A DNA stretch of 64,000 nucleotides, taken from Francisella adeliensis (GTDB lineage Bacteria > Pseudomonadota > Gammaproteobacteria > Francisellales > Francisellaceae). The DNA lies in the NCBI RefSeq assembly GCF_003290445.1, contig NZ_CP021781.1, positions 1 to 64,000 of the forward strand, written 5' to 3'. The notes under the pieces are model-generated. The model was given only the letters and a program-made list of their open reading frames with translations. It was not told where the DNA came from and did no database searches. The position numbers and the translations under genes are program-made. Positions 50,474 to 61,359 of the stretch are shown here, in pieces (the first letter of the stretch is position 1; every line of letters starts with the position of its first letter).

Positions 50474-51832
50474 ATGAGTTTATCTGTAGAGGAAAGAAAG
50501 AAAGTTTGGCTTAATAAATTTATTAAATCATATTTAGTGGTATTTATCGGTTATCTTAGCATGTATATGATTCGAAAGAATTTCAACATTGCTCAGAATG
50601 ATATGATACATGATTATGGGCTTTCATTTACAGAGCTAGGGCTTATTGGACTTGGTTTTTCTATAACTTATGGTTTAGGTAAAACAGTTACAACATATTA
50701 TTTTGATGGTAAAAACACTAAGCAAGTTTTACCGTTTATGCTGATTTTATCAGCAATATGTATGGTTAGTTTTGGTCTAAGTCTAGGTAGTGGGACATAC
50801 AGTTTATTTTTAATGGTTGGGTTTTATGCTCTTAGTGGTTTTTTCCAAAGCTCTGGAGGCTCATGTAGCTATTCAACGATCACTAAATGGACTCCGAGAA
50901 AGAAAAGAGGCTTCTTCTTAGGTTTGTGGAATATGTCTCATAATATTGGTGGGGCTTTAGCTGCAGGTGTAGCAATCTTTGGTTCTCAAGTTGTCTTTAA
51001 TGGCAACGTGGTTGGAATGTTTATTTTTCCATCTATACTTTGTTTGATTATTGGTTTTGTAGGATTAACTATAGGTAATGATTCACCAGAAGCTTATGGT
51101 TTAGGAACAGCAGAAGAGCTTTTTGAAGAGCCTGAAAGTGAAGAAGATGCTTTTGTCAAAAAAGAAAATATATCTAAATGGGAAATCTTCAAAAAATACA
51201 TCATCTTTAATAAGGTGATTTGGATTTTATGTTTTGCGAATGTATTTTTGTATGTGGTGAGAATTGGTGTGGATCAGTGGTCACCTGTATATGCTCATGA
51301 AGTTCTAGGGTTTTCTACCGAAACATCAGCGTGGAGCTATGCCTTATTTGAGGCAGGAGCATTAACAGGTACTTTGATGTGGGGTTTGCTGTCGGATTTA
51401 GTTAATGGTAGAAGAGGTGCCACAGCTCTTGCATCTCTTGTAGCAACAATTATTCTTTTATATATGTACCAGTCAGCTACTAGTGAGCTTGTATATATGA
51501 TAGTTCTATTTTTATTGGGATTTTGTGTATTTGGTCCACAATTACTAATAGGTGTGGCTGCTGTCGGGTTTGTTCCAAAGCAAGGGGTAGCAGTTGCAGA
51601 TGGTGTAAAAGGGACATTTGCATATTTGCTAGGAGATAGTTTTGCTAAGCTTGGACTTGGTATGCTAGCAGATGAAAAGATTAGTATCTTTGGTGCTACT
51701 GGATGGAGTGGTACATTTACAGCTCTTTATGTGGCAGCTATTATTTGTTTTGTTTTGATGCTTTTTGTAGCTATTGCAGAGGAGAAAAAAATTAAAATAA
51801 ATAAAGAATATTATTCTAAAAGTGATAATTAG
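50474..51832 (+). CDS. glpT: MFS organophosphate:Pi antiporter (GlpT/UhpT family)
   Basis: A 452-residue inner-membrane transporter with 12 helices, the same length as E. coli GlpT. The signature segments are [19 protein letters not shown] in helix 1 (with the phosphate-binding arginine), [22 protein letters not shown] in helix 5, and [29 protein letters not shown]. Glycerol-3-phosphate/phosphate exchange is the likely function; UhpT- or UhpC-like substrates remain possible. I prefer ATG 50474 over an in-frame ATG at 50420, which adds 18 residues; neither has a good ribosome site. It is a single gene downstream of the rRNA operon. Confidence 0.85.
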   Translation: MSLSVEERKKVWLNKFIKSYLVVFIGYLSMYMIRKNFNIAQNDMIHDYGLSFTELGLIGLGFSITYGLGKTVTTYYFDGKNTKQVLPFMLILSAICMVSFGLSLGSGTYSLFLMVGFYALSGFFQSSGGSCSYSTITKWTPRKKRGFFLGLWNMSHNIGGALAAGVAIFGSQVVFNGNVVGMFIFPSILCLIIGFVGLTIGNDSPEAYGLGTAEELFEEPESEEDAFVKKENISKWEIFKKYIIFNKVIWILCFANVFLYVVRIGVDQWSPVYAHEVLGFSTETSAWSYALFEAGALTGTLMWGLLSDLVNGRRGATALASLVATIILLYMYQSATSELVYMIVLFLLGFCVFGPQLLIGVAAVGFVPKQGVAVADGVKGTFAYLLGDSFAKLGLGMLADEKISIFGATGWSGTFTALYVAAIICFVLMLFVAIAEEKKIKINKEYYSKSDN

Positions 51833-51972
51833 AACATTTTATAATTATGTAACAAGTATTACAGATATTGAAGAGTAACTTTAGTTATTAGCTGAAGTGC
51901 TATTAAATATTAATTCAACAGTTTTATTTATAGTATACAATAACTATATAACTTATTTGTTTTATAAATATT

Positions 51973-54327
51973 ATGTTTAAAGTTGGAAAAAGTTTAGTAA
52001 TATTTTTATTTGTATTGTTTATTTGTAATATAGCTTTTGCTGTTACAAGCTCTCAAATAAATGAGGCGACCACTACTCTTCACGAAAGAGTAAAACAAAT
52101 AAATAGTTTTATTGACTATGTGCATCTAGATAAAGCTAAAACTGAAGACTCTCTAAATTATGAGCGAGACAAACTTCTAGGCTATATAGATTATATCAAC
52201 AATGAAATATACCGCCTAGAACTCGATCTTCATAAACTTGATAGGTTATTAGATTTTGTGGATGAACGCTATCAAGCTAATAAATATTCTAATTTTATTA
52301 ACGATAGTGTTAAAGCAAATGAGAAGTTTAATACAAGATTAAAAGACTATACGAAGTCAAGAGTCCTTATATTAAATGACCTTATTTTAGCTAAAGATAC
52401 AGATATTAATATTGAGTATGCTTTAGATGATATTTCAAGATATAGAAATAAGCTAAGAAATGATTTTAAGTTTAATCAAAGTACAGTTTTATGGCAACCT
52501 AATAGTTGGACTCATGCTATTAAGACCATTTCTAGTAACTTTGTAAACTTAGTTTTAGATATAATTGTTTTTACTTTTACAGTTTTATTTTTTCTGTTTT
52601 TTAGGAGAGTTCTTTCGATTAAGAGTGTTATCCTAAAAAATAAAGAGTTAAGACATAAAAAAAATCTTTATTGGGCAGCTTTTAAGTTTGAAAAACTATA
52701 TGACCTAATCTTAGGGATAGCTATTTATCCCTTAGTTATTGTGCTTTTAGTAAGTATTTCTATATATTTCGGTCTAATTAATCGAGATGCTTTTTATAGT
52801 GTGATGACTTCTCTACAAATCATAGCTTTATATTGTTTTTTCATTTATATACTTTCAGTTTACGCTAGAGTCATCGTTAGTTTTAAAACAGAAACTTACT
52901 TGCTAATTTATTGTATGCTTTTTGGTGTTTCAATGCACTTCTTCCTTTCAAGTTTAGTGGATTTCTCTCCGGCCTCAGTAGAGTTAACACAGTTTATCGG
53001 TGATGCATTAATCCCTGGCTTTATAATGATGTTATTCATGCTTATTCCAGCTATTATGTTTTTTTATAGTCTTGGTAAAGAGCAGTATTTGGATAATTAT
53101 GAACCTAAGAGATTCGTTACTTATATTGTTAGATATTTTGTTGTAGTATCTTTAGTTTTTTGTATTATTATGATGATATTAGGGGGGTATCCTAATCTAG
53201 GGATGTCTGTATCATTTGATTTATATCAGACTTTTTTCTGGGCAGCTCATATTTATGTGTTTTATAAAGTAGTGATAGTTTTATTGGATCTTGTTTTTTG
53301 TAAAAAAACAAAAATGGCTATTTTACGTAGAACAGCTGAAAATGTTATGGGTGATATTAAAAGAACAGGCTTTAGATATTGGGTTAAGAGTTTTGTAATC
53401 GTAGTAGCAACTATTTTATTTATAGTGTTTACTCTACTTTCTTTTAATGTTCTACCTCAAAAATTATATGATGTTTGGGAGATATTTTTCTATGAAGGTG
53501 AAACTTTGCTTGGTGTGGATATTCTTCCGTTACAATCATTTTTAGAATCATTATCAGTTTTAGTTGTTATGTTTATTTCTGCAAAAATAGTGATGTTATT
53601 CGCAGAAAAGAGAATATATCCGTATACAAACTGGGATTTGGGTACTAAAGAAGCCACAACATCTATAATTAAATATATTTTTATAATCACGGCAATTTTC
53701 CTATTTATTAAATCATTAGGTATAAGCAATACAACTATAGCGTTTATTGCCTCGGGTTTATCTGTCGGTCTTGGTTTTGCTATGCAAGATTTAGTTAAAA
53801 ACTTCTTTGCAGGTCTTGTTATGTTGATTGAACGACCTGTTAAGATTGGTGATTGGGTCAATGTTGAAAATGAAATTGGTGTCGTCAAGAGAATTAGTAT
53901 ACGAGCTACAGAGGTTTTAACTTTTAATAATAACTCTTTAATTATTCCGAATAATGTAATGATTACAAATATTGTTTCAAATGAAACACTTGATCGAACT
54001 TCAAGGTTGGTTATTGATATAAAAGTAGCATATCGTCATGACCCTGAAGAGGTTATGGATATTTGTAGAAGAGTTGTGACAAGTGAAAAAAGAATATTTT
54101 TCACACCACCACCAGAGTTTATACTACTAGAGCTAGGCGATTCAGCAATGACGGTTTCAGTTCGAGCATACTGTTTGAGAATCCATAATTTTGATATATC
54201 AAGCGATTTGAGAATGATGTTCTTAAAAGCATTAAAAGAGAATAATATTGAAATTCAACCATCTAAGATGGATGTTAGAATTAAAAATCTTGAAAATGAT
54301 AATAGTCGAGAAATACCAAAGAACTAG
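51973..54327 (+). CDS. MscS-family mechanosensitive channel, large form
   Basis: A 784-residue inner-membrane protein. It has a signal peptide (about 1-23, ending NIAFA), a periplasmic helical/coiled domain (about 30-180), roughly ten transmembrane helices (about 190-590), and the MscS pore helix and beta domain: SVGLGFAMQDLVKNFFAGLV starting at 597, then ERPVKIGDWVNVENEIGVVKRISIRAT and FNNNSLIIPNNVMITNIVSN. Such channels release solutes on osmotic downshock. It is smaller than E. coli MscK (1120). It ends 6 bases from the convergent GNAT-nitrilase gene. Confidence 0.9.
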   Translation: MFKVGKSLVIFLFVLFICNIAFAVTSSQINEATTTLHERVKQINSFIDYVHLDKAKTEDSLNYERDKLLGYIDYINNEIYRLELDLHKLDRLLDFVDERYQANKYSNFINDSVKANEKFNTRLKDYTKSRVLILNDLILAKDTDINIEYALDDISRYRNKLRNDFKFNQSTVLWQPNSWTHAIKTISSNFVNLVLDIIVFTFTVLFFLFFRRVLSIKSVILKNKELRHKKNLYWAAFKFEKLYDLILGIAIYPLVIVLLVSISIYFGLINRDAFYSVMTSLQIIALYCFFIYILSVYARVIVSFKTETYLLIYCMLFGVSMHFFLSSLVDFSPASVELTQFIGDALIPGFIMMLFMLIPAIMFFYSLGKEQYLDNYEPKRFVTYIVRYFVVVSLVFCIIMMILGGYPNLGMSVSFDLYQTFFWAAHIYVFYKVVIVLLDLVFCKKTKMAILRRTAENVMGDIKRTGFRYWVKSFVIVVATILFIVFTLLSFNVLPQKLYDVWEIFFYEGETLLGVDILPLQSFLESLSVLVVMFISAKIVMLFAEKRIYPYTNWDLGTKEATTSIIKYIFIITAIFLFIKSLGISNTTIAFIASGLSVGLGFAMQDLVKNFFAGLVMLIERPVKIGDWVNVENEIGVVKRISIRATEVLTFNNNSLIIPNNVMITNIVSNETLDRTSRLVIDIKVAYRHDPEEVMDICRRVVTSEKRIFFTPPPEFILLELGDSAMTVSVRAYCLRIHNFDISSDLRMMFLKALKENNIEIQPSKMDVRIKNLENDNSREIPKN

Positions 54328-54332
54328 AGTTG

Positions 54333-55856
54333 CTAAACCTTTCTTTTAAGGTCATATAAATCTTTACGCCTATCACGTAGGTTTTTCACACTACCAAACT
54401 GGTTAAGTTCACGTAATAAATGAATATCTACATCAGCAATTAGAATCATTTCAGTATTTGGGGTTGTTTCAGCTTTTATTCCTGTAGCGGGGAAGGCAAA
54501 GTCACATGGTGTAAATACCATCGATTGAGCATATTGAATATCCATGTTATGAACATTAGGAAGGTTACCAACACTACCTGCAATGGCTACATAGCATTCA
54601 TTCTCTATAGCTCTTGCTTGAGCACAATTCCTAACTCTTGAGAATCCATTTTGAGTATCTGTTAAAAATGGTACAAAAAGAATATCCATACCATCTTCAG
54701 CAAGTATTCTACTAAGTTCAGGAAATTCTGAATCATAACAAATTAGGATGCCAATCTTACCACAGTCAGTATCAAAGACCTCTAGTTTACTGCCTCCTTG
54801 AAGACCCCAGACCATAGCTTCATCAGGAGTTACGTGTAGCTTTTCATATTTTTCGGTTGTGCCATCTCTGCGACATAAGTAACCAACATTATAAAGGCGC
54901 TCATCTTTTATTTCTGGCATGCTTCCTGTTATGATGTTTATGTTGTAGGTAATAGCAAGCTCAGAGAATTTATCTGTAATTGTTTGAGTGTGTTTCGCTA
55001 GTTCTCTTATCGCATCAGGTTCAGATAGATGATTATTCTCTGCCATTAAGGGAGCGTTAAAAAATTCTGGGAATAATGCAAAATCAGACCTGTAGTTTGA
55101 TACTGCTTTTACAAAATATTCAGCATGATGCATTAATTCATCTAAACTTTTATAGGGGCGCATTTGCCATTGAATTAAGCCTAAGCGGATGTCTTTCTTG
55201 ATGATAGTTGGAATTTCAGTATGCTCTTCTTCATAGTAAATGTTTGTCCACTTCAGAAGTACTGCGTAATCATTAGATTCACTATCATCCTCTAAATAAG
55301 ATTTAATTATCTTAATCGGCTGAAAGTCATTGCTTAGTTGAAAACGCAAAACGGGATCATGTATTTCCTGCCTTTTTAGTCTGCTTATGTATTCTTTTGG
55401 GCTCATTTCATCTGCATGATTATGATAGTTTGGTATTCGTCCACCAAATATGATGCTTTTAAGATTAAGCCTCTCACAGAGATCTTTTCTGTAATCGTAC
55501 AATCTACGTCCTAAACGCATACCTCTAAATTCTGGTTTGATAAATAAGTCGATGCCATATAGGACGTCACCATCCTCTGTGTGAGTTTTAAAAGTGTTGT
55601 TACCAGTTATCTTTTTATAAGTATGTTTGTCACCAAACTTTTTATAATCTACTATGATTGAAAAAGCACAACCAGCAATTTGGTCATTAACCTTAATTAC
55701 AGCTTGTCCTTCAGGAAATTTTTTAATTAATGAACTTATCTCACTTCTCTCCCAATAAGGGTCTTCGATGTTATAGACCTCAATCATTGCGGCTTTTAAT
55801 TCTTGATAATCATCCATGCTTAAGTAATCTAAACTAATATTTTCTATGTTTTGCAT
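54333..55856 (-). CDS. GNAT acetyltransferase-nitrilase fusion protein
   Basis: A 507-residue cytoplasmic protein of two enzymes. Residues about 5-200 are a GNAT N-acetyltransferase with the acetyl-CoA loop RGMRLGRRL (111-119). Residues about 220-500 are a carbon-nitrogen hydrolase with the full triad: Glu264 in LFPEFF, Lys339 in YEKLH and Cys373 in LICYDSEFPE. This GNAT-plus-nitrilase combination is a known branch of the nitrilase superfamily whose substrate is not established. The gene is convergent with the MscS gene, with a clear gap of 187 bases to aspS on the divergent side. Confidence 0.92.
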   Translation of the reverse strand: MQNIENISLDYLSMDDYQELKAAMIEVYNIEDPYWERSEISSLIKKFPEGQAVIKVNDQIAGCAFSIIVDYKKFGDKHTYKKITGNNTFKTHTEDGDVLYGIDLFIKPEFRGMRLGRRLYDYRKDLCERLNLKSIIFGGRIPNYHNHADEMSPKEYISRLKRQEIHDPVLRFQLSNDFQPIKIIKSYLEDDSESNDYAVLLKWTNIYYEEEHTEIPTIIKKDIRLGLIQWQMRPYKSLDELMHHAEYFVKAVSNYRSDFALFPEFFNAPLMAENNHLSEPDAIRELAKHTQTITDKFSELAITYNINIITGSMPEIKDERLYNVGYLCRRDGTTEKYEKLHVTPDEAMVWGLQGGSKLEVFDTDCGKIGILICYDSEFPELSRILAEDGMDILFVPFLTDTQNGFSRVRNCAQARAIENECYVAIAGSVGNLPNVHNMDIQYAQSMVFTPCDFAFPATGIKAETTPNTEMILIADVDIHLLRELNQFGSVKNLRDRRKDLYDLKRKV

Positions 55857-56043
55857 ACTTTATTTTAAATAGACATTTTCATTAATATAAATTATAGCAC
55901 GAGAGAGTTTTTTATTACTAGAGTCTATATTTTGATAAGTAGATAGTGGAATCAAGACCTTACTCTTTACTCTATTTCCTGTTATAATATTGTGATTAAA
56001 TTTTGTCTATTTACTTTATAAAATATTTAAAGGGTTATTTTAA

Positions 56044-57816
56044 ATGAGAACATATTACAGTTCAGATATTAATGAAAAATTAGAAAATCAAAAAGTAACA
56101 GTTTGTGGTTGGGTGCATCGTCGCCGTGATCATGGTGGGGTTATCTTTTTAGATATAAGAGATAGAACTGGTTTGGTTCAGTTAGTTTTTAATCCAGATA
56201 ATGCAAATTTTGCAATCGCAGATGGCGTAAGATCAGAGTTTGTAATTCAGGCAGAGGGATTAGTAAATTTACGCCCAGCAGGTCAAGAAAACAATAATCT
56301 TGCAAGTGGTAAAGTTGAGATAATTGGTGACACTATAAAGGTTATCAATAAATCAAAAACTATCCCATTCCAGTTGGATGATTTCCAAGCTACTGGTGAA
56401 GATGTGAAGCTTAAGTATCGTTACATAGACTTGCGTCGTCCTGATATGCAAAAAAAACTTATCACCCGTTCAAAAGCAATTAGATATGTACGTAATTTCC
56501 TAGATGATAATGGTTTCTTAGATATCGAGACTCCATTTCTTACAAAAGCTACGCCTGAAGGTGCTAGAGATTACTTAGTACCAAGCCGTAACTTCAATGG
56601 TAAGTTCTATGCGTTACCACAGTCGCCACAGCTTTTTAAACAGCTATTAATGGTTTCTGGCTTTGACAGATACTACCAAGTTGTAAAATGCTTCCGTGAT
56701 GAAGATTTAAGAGCAGATAGACAGCCAGAATTTACACAAATAGATATCGAGGCTTCATTTATTGATGAAGAATACATTATGTCTACGATGGAAACTATGG
56801 TTGCTGGACTTTTCAAAGAGACTATAGGTGTTGAGTTTAATACACCTTTCCAAGTAATGAGTTTTGCTGATGCGATGGATAAGTATGGTTCAGATAAACC
56901 AGACCTTAGAATACCTCTTGAGTTTGTAAATATCAAAGAAGATATGAAGAATGAAGAGTTTAAAGTATTCTCAGGACCTGCAAATGATGATGATTCTCGT
57001 GTGATAGCAATGAGAATACCAAATGGTAATGAAAAGCTTAGCCGTAAAAAAATAGATGAGTATACTAAGTTTGTTGGTATTTATGGTGCTAGAGGGTTAG
57101 CTTATATCAAGATAAACTCATTATCTGAAGGTAAAGATGGTTTACAGTCTCCTATTGTGAAAAATATTTCAGAAGAAACTCTTTTCAAAGTGATTGAAAA
57201 AACTGGTGCTAAAGAGGGTGATTTACTATTCTTTGGTGCAGCTAAGACTAAGATTGTTAATGATTCGATGGGTGCTTTGCGTGCTAAGATTGGTGAAGAC
57301 CTAGAAAATTTTGATAAAAAATGGGCACCTTTATGGGTTGTTGATTTCCCTATGTTTGAAAAAGCAGATGGCAGATTACATGCGATGCATCATCCATTTA
57401 CAGCACCGAAAATAGAAACTGTTGCTGACCTTGATGCTAATCCAGAAAATCTTGGCTCAAGAGCTTATGATATGGTTATAAACGGTTATGAAGTTGGTGG
57501 TGGGTCTATTCGTATTCATCAGCAAGATGTTCAAGCTAAGGTATTTAGCCTTTTAGGTATATCTGATGAAGAAGCACAAGAGAAGTTTGGCTTTATGTTA
57601 GATGCTTTGTCTTATGGTACGCCAACTCATGGTGGTATAGCATTTGGTGTGGATAGACTTATTATGCTACTTACGGGTACTACAAATATCCGTGATGTAA
57701 TAGCATTCCCTAAAACTCAAACAGCTAGCTGCCTAATGACAGAAGCACCTTCAAATGTTTCTTTAGAGCAGTTAAATGAGCTTGGTGTAGCTATTAAAAA
57801 AGCAGATAAAGAATAA
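56044..57816 (+). CDS. aspS: Aspartyl-tRNA synthetase
   Basis: Class IIb aminoacyl-tRNA synthetase of 590 residues that charges tRNA-Asp (and tRNA-Asn if the organism uses the indirect route). It has the N-terminal anticodon-binding OB fold ([23 protein letters not shown]), motif 2 [18 protein letters not shown], the bacterial insertion domain, and motif 3 [13 protein letters not shown]. Length equals E. coli AspRS (590). AAAGGG precedes the ATG. gltX follows 74 bases downstream. Confidence 0.97.
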   Translation: MRTYYSSDINEKLENQKVTVCGWVHRRRDHGGVIFLDIRDRTGLVQLVFNPDNANFAIADGVRSEFVIQAEGLVNLRPAGQENNNLASGKVEIIGDTIKVINKSKTIPFQLDDFQATGEDVKLKYRYIDLRRPDMQKKLITRSKAIRYVRNFLDDNGFLDIETPFLTKATPEGARDYLVPSRNFNGKFYALPQSPQLFKQLLMVSGFDRYYQVVKCFRDEDLRADRQPEFTQIDIEASFIDEEYIMSTMETMVAGLFKETIGVEFNTPFQVMSFADAMDKYGSDKPDLRIPLEFVNIKEDMKNEEFKVFSGPANDDDSRVIAMRIPNGNEKLSRKKIDEYTKFVGIYGARGLAYIKINSLSEGKDGLQSPIVKNISEETLFKVIEKTGAKEGDLLFFGAAKTKIVNDSMGALRAKIGEDLENFDKKWAPLWVVDFPMFEKADGRLHAMHHPFTAPKIETVADLDANPENLGSRAYDMVINGYEVGGGSIRIHQQDVQAKVFSLLGISDEEAQEKFGFMLDALSYGTPTHGGIAFGVDRLIMLLTGTTNIRDVIAFPKTQTASCLMTEAPSNVSLEQLNELGVAIKKADKE

Positions 57817-57890
57817 ATTCTATTTACTGGGTAACAAATCTAGTTACCCAACCTATATTTTATAAATAATTTCTCAAGAGGTATATTGTT

Positions 57891-59300
57891 ATGATTACAA
57901 CAAGATTTGCACCTAGCCCTACCGGCTTTTTACATGTTGGTGGTGTGCGTACAGCTTTATTTAGCTTTCTTTATGCAAAGAAGAATAATGGCAAATTTAT
58001 TTTAAGAATTGAAGATACTGATTTAGAGCGCTCAACTCAAGAAGCTGTTGATGCGATTTTAGACGGTATGGCTTGGCTTGGTTTAAAAAATGATGACCAA
58101 ATCTACTATCAGACTAAACGCTTTGATAGGTATAAGGAAGTGATTGACCAGCTTATTGAAGAAGGTAAAGCTTACTACTGTGATTGTTCAAAAGAACGCC
58201 TTGATGAGTTGCGTGAAAAACAACAGGCGAGCAACCTTAAAACTGGTTATGATGGCAAGTGCAGAAACGCTGACTTTGTACCTAAAGAAGGTGAGAGTTT
58301 TGTTGTAAGATTCAAAAATCCTATCGACGGTATGGTAAGCTGGGATGATGCCGTAAAGGGTAGAATTACAATAGCAAACCAAGAGCTTGATGATATGATT
58401 ATTCAAAGAGCAGACGGTTCGCCAACATATAACTTTTGTGTAGTTGTTGATGATATGGATATGAAAATATCTCATGTTATCCGTGGTGATGATCATGTAA
58501 ATAATACTCCTAAGCAAATAAATATTTATGAAGCATTAGGGGCAACAGTTCCTGTATTTGCTCATGTACCAATGATACTAGGTCCTGATGGAGCTAAATT
58601 ATCTAAAAGACATGGAGCAGTAAATATTATGCAATATCGTGAAGATGGTTACTTACCTCAAGCAATGCTTAATTATCTTGTTAGACTAGGGTGGTCACAT
58701 GGTGATAAGGAAATCTTTTCGCTTGAAGAAATGATAAAAGATTTCAATCTTGAGCATATAAGTGGCTCGCCATCTCGTTTTGATTTTGAAAAACTTAAAT
58801 GGATTAATAAACATTATTTAGTTGATTCAAAAGTTGAAGATATCGTAGGGGAGTTAGAGTATCATTTTGCTAAGAAAGGTCTAGATATAGCAAACGGTCC
58901 AAAGCTTGAAGATTTGATGCCTGTGATGGCAGAAAAAGCAGAAACAGTGGTTGAGCTAGTTGATAAGTCACATTATTTTTATAGTGAAGATGTTGAGTAT
59001 GATGAAAAAGCGGTGAAGAAGCACATCAAAGCAGCAACAGGGGCAATATTTGTTAAGCTTTTAGAAAATATTCAAGAGTTGCCTACAGTAAGCTGGAATG
59101 ATGATGAAGTTTTGCATAATATTGTTAGTACTACGGCTGAGCAGTGTGAGGTTGGTATGGGTAAGGTTGGAATGCCTCTTAGAATCGCTGTAACAGGTTC
59201 AGGGCAGTCTCCAGATATTGGTGCTACACTTAGACTTTTAGGCAAACAAAAAACAATAGCTAGGATTCATAAAGCTATTAAGCATTTATGTGGTTTATAA
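57891..59300 (+). CDS. gltX: Glutamyl-tRNA synthetase
   Basis: Class I aminoacyl-tRNA synthetase of 469 residues. The HIGH-type motif is [12 protein letters not shown] (7-18) and the KMSKS-type motif is AKLSKRHG. The glutamate-recognition stretch [10 protein letters not shown] lies close to the N-terminus. The C-terminal anticodon-binding domain is complete. GAGGT precedes the ATG. It is the second of two adjacent aminoacyl-tRNA synthetase genes, with tRNA-Glu 3.6 kb downstream. Confidence 0.97.
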   Translation: MITTRFAPSPTGFLHVGGVRTALFSFLYAKKNNGKFILRIEDTDLERSTQEAVDAILDGMAWLGLKNDDQIYYQTKRFDRYKEVIDQLIEEGKAYYCDCSKERLDELREKQQASNLKTGYDGKCRNADFVPKEGESFVVRFKNPIDGMVSWDDAVKGRITIANQELDDMIIQRADGSPTYNFCVVVDDMDMKISHVIRGDDHVNNTPKQINIYEALGATVPVFAHVPMILGPDGAKLSKRHGAVNIMQYREDGYLPQAMLNYLVRLGWSHGDKEIFSLEEMIKDFNLEHISGSPSRFDFEKLKWINKHYLVDSKVEDIVGELEYHFAKKGLDIANGPKLEDLMPVMAEKAETVVELVDKSHYFYSEDVEYDEKAVKKHIKAATGAIFVKLLENIQELPTVSWNDDEVLHNIVSTTAEQCEVGMGKVGMPLRIAVTGSGQSPDIGATLRLLGKQKTIARIHKAIKHLCGL

Positions 59301-59419
59301 AAATAAATGCAAAAAGTTCTTAATCAGATGTGAAAAAGCTCGTAAATAGAGTTTTAGTCCTAGATATTTATATATAAAACCTTTATATTAAATGTTAATA
59401 CTTAAGCTTGGATTTTGTT

Positions 59420-60076
59420 TTGACTTATTCAATTATTGCTAAAAAAGGTAAGCAATATGGAGTGGGAACTATTACTGCATCTATCGCTGTAGGAGGTTTT
59501 GTTCATCATGCCTTACCAAATCAGATAGTTTCGGCTACACAAGGTTTTTATACCAACCATCTTTATAACTATTGGGCAGAAGAATTATTAAAAGACCAAA
59601 AATTAACACAAGTTCTTAATAGAATTATTGAAAAAGATCCTAACTCAAATTATCGCCAGTTTATTCTGATGGATAAACAAGGCAATACAGCTGGATGGAC
59701 AGGTGGATCTAATGATTCGTTTTGTGGACATATTCTTAAAAAGAATTTAGCTGTGGCAGGGAATCGTCTTGTCGGTAGGCATGTTTTAGAAAGTATGGTT
59801 TCTGCTTATGAATGCTCTAAAAATAGTGATTTTGTTGAGCAAATCATAGATTCTCTAGAGGCTGGGGTATTGGCAGGTGGGGATAAACAAGGAGCTATTT
59901 CAATTGCTCTAAGAGTCGTTAGTGAAGACTTACCTCCTTGCGATCTAAGAGTTGATTGTTCTGAAATCGGCGTTATAACAGATATTCGGAAGTTATATTC
60001 ATACTATACGGCAAATAGTTATCAAGAGTTTGTAAAGTCCATACCAACTATCAATAATCCACATAAAGCTGGATAA
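59420..60076 (+). CDS. DUF1028 family protein (putative Ntn-type hydrolase)
   Basis: A 218-residue soluble protein of family DUF1028, predicted to have an Ntn-hydrolase-like fold. Recognisable parts are TYSIIAKKGKQYGVGTITASIAVGG, the middle WTGGSNDSFCGHILKKNLAVAGN and GGDKQGAISIALRVV. The start is a TTG at 59420 (MTYSIIA), consistent with family N-termini; a TTG at 59408 would add four residues. It leads an operon with an M20-type amidohydrolase and a YfcC permease, so it probably acts on the same amide or peptide substrate. The true reaction of DUF1028 is not established. Confidence 0.83.
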   Translation: MTYSIIAKKGKQYGVGTITASIAVGGFVHHALPNQIVSATQGFYTNHLYNYWAEELLKDQKLTQVLNRIIEKDPNSNYRQFILMDKQGNTAGWTGGSNDSFCGHILKKNLAVAGNRLVGRHVLESMVSAYECSKNSDFVEQIIDSLEAGVLAGGDKQGAISIALRVVSEDLPPCDLRVDCSEIGVITDIRKLYSYYTANSYQEFVKSIPTINNPHKAG

Positions 60077-60115
60077 ATAATATTTTTTAATAAAAAAACT
60101 TTAAGAGAGATAAAT

Positions 60116-61348
60116 ATGAAGATAAATTATGATATTGCAGAGTTAAAAAAGTACTTTGATACAGCTGCGACTTTTAGCTCATCAGAAAGGGGAGTTACTC
60201 GCCTGTTTTGTAGCAAAGAGCACAAGCAAATTATTCCTGTTATCGATAGTTGGATGCAAGAAGCAGGTTTAGAAACGCATCTAGATGCTTTAGGGAATGT
60301 TGTTGGTAGAAAACAAGGTAAAAAGACTTCTAAAACTTTAATTATAGGTTCACATCAAGATAGTGTTATTGAGGGTGGAAAATATGATGGAATATTGGGC
60401 GTACTTTTACCTTTATATGTGCTCAAGAAAATGAATGATGCAGGTGTTGAACTTGATTATAGTGTTGAACTTATAGCTTTTGGTGATGAAGAAGGGATTC
60501 GTTTCCCAGAGACACTATTAGGTAGTAAAGCTTTAAATGGAGATGTGTCATTAGATGCTCTAACAAAGGCTACTGATAAAGATGGTATATCAATTTATGA
60601 TGCTCTTAAATCAATCGGAGCCAATCCGGATGAGATTGAGAAATGCAAGAGAAATAAGGAAGATGTTCTTGGTTTTTTTGAAGCTCATATTGAGCAAGGC
60701 CCAGTTCTAGAACAAAAAGAGCTTCCAGTAGGTGTAGTAACTGCTATTACAGGGATACAAAGATGCGCTGTAAATATTCAGGGTAAGGCAAACCATGCTG
60801 GGACAACACCTATGGATATGAGACAAGATGCTTTAGTGGCTGGCGCAGAGATTATTCGTTTTGCTGATAAATTATTCAAGTCAACAGAAGATTTAGTTGG
60901 TGTTGTTGGAGAATTAAATGTATCTCCTAATGCTGTTAATGTGATTCCTGATCATGTGGATATGACGATTGAAATACGTTCTCCACATAGTCACCTAAGA
61001 ATGGAAGCAATGGAAAAAATTGCTGAGTTCTTTAAAAGTGTTGAGCAAGAGTATAGTGTGAAAATTTCATATAGCAAAAATTATGAGATGGAAGGACCAT
61101 TTTGCGATAAGAAGATGCAGAATCAACTCTTTGATGCTATAAAAGAAGAAAATGAAGTTCCTTTCTCATTGTTTAGTGGAGCAGGTCATGATGGTTTAGC
61201 CATGATTAATCTTACACCCATTTCAATGCTGTTTTTACGCTGTAAAGATGGTTTAAGCCATCATTTTGAAGAAGAAATTGACTATGATGATGCTATGGTA
61301 GCTGCGAGAGTTATGCAAAATTTTTTACAAAAGTTTGATTACTCATAG
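60116..61348 (+). CDS. M20-family Zn-dependent amidohydrolase (carbamoylase/allantoate type)
   Basis: A 410-residue binuclear zinc hydrolase of the N-carbamoyl-L-amino-acid hydrolase/allantoate amidohydrolase group. Metal ligands are in GSHQDSVIEGGKYDGILGVL (His, Asp), FGDEEGIRFP (Glu) and FEAHIEQGPVLE (His). GKANHAGTTPMDMRQDAL belongs to the dimerisation domain, and SGAGHDGLAM carries another conserved histidine. It should cleave ureido or N-acyl groups from amino acids. A GAGAGAT ribosome site precedes the ATG. Neighbours are the DUF1028 gene (39 bases upstream) and a permease (11 bases downstream), forming a likely uptake-and-hydrolysis operon. Confidence 0.9.
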   Translation: MKINYDIAELKKYFDTAATFSSSERGVTRLFCSKEHKQIIPVIDSWMQEAGLETHLDALGNVVGRKQGKKTSKTLIIGSHQDSVIEGGKYDGILGVLLPLYVLKKMNDAGVELDYSVELIAFGDEEGIRFPETLLGSKALNGDVSLDALTKATDKDGISIYDALKSIGANPDEIEKCKRNKEDVLGFFEAHIEQGPVLEQKELPVGVVTAITGIQRCAVNIQGKANHAGTTPMDMRQDALVAGAEIIRFADKLFKSTEDLVGVVGELNVSPNAVNVIPDHVDMTIEIRSPHSHLRMEAMEKIAEFFKSVEQEYSVKISYSKNYEMEGPFCDKKMQNQLFDAIKEENEVPFSLFSGAGHDGLAMINLTPISMLFLRCKDGLSHHFEEEIDYDDAMVAARVMQNFLQKFDYS

Positions 61349-61359
61349 GAAGCAAGGTT

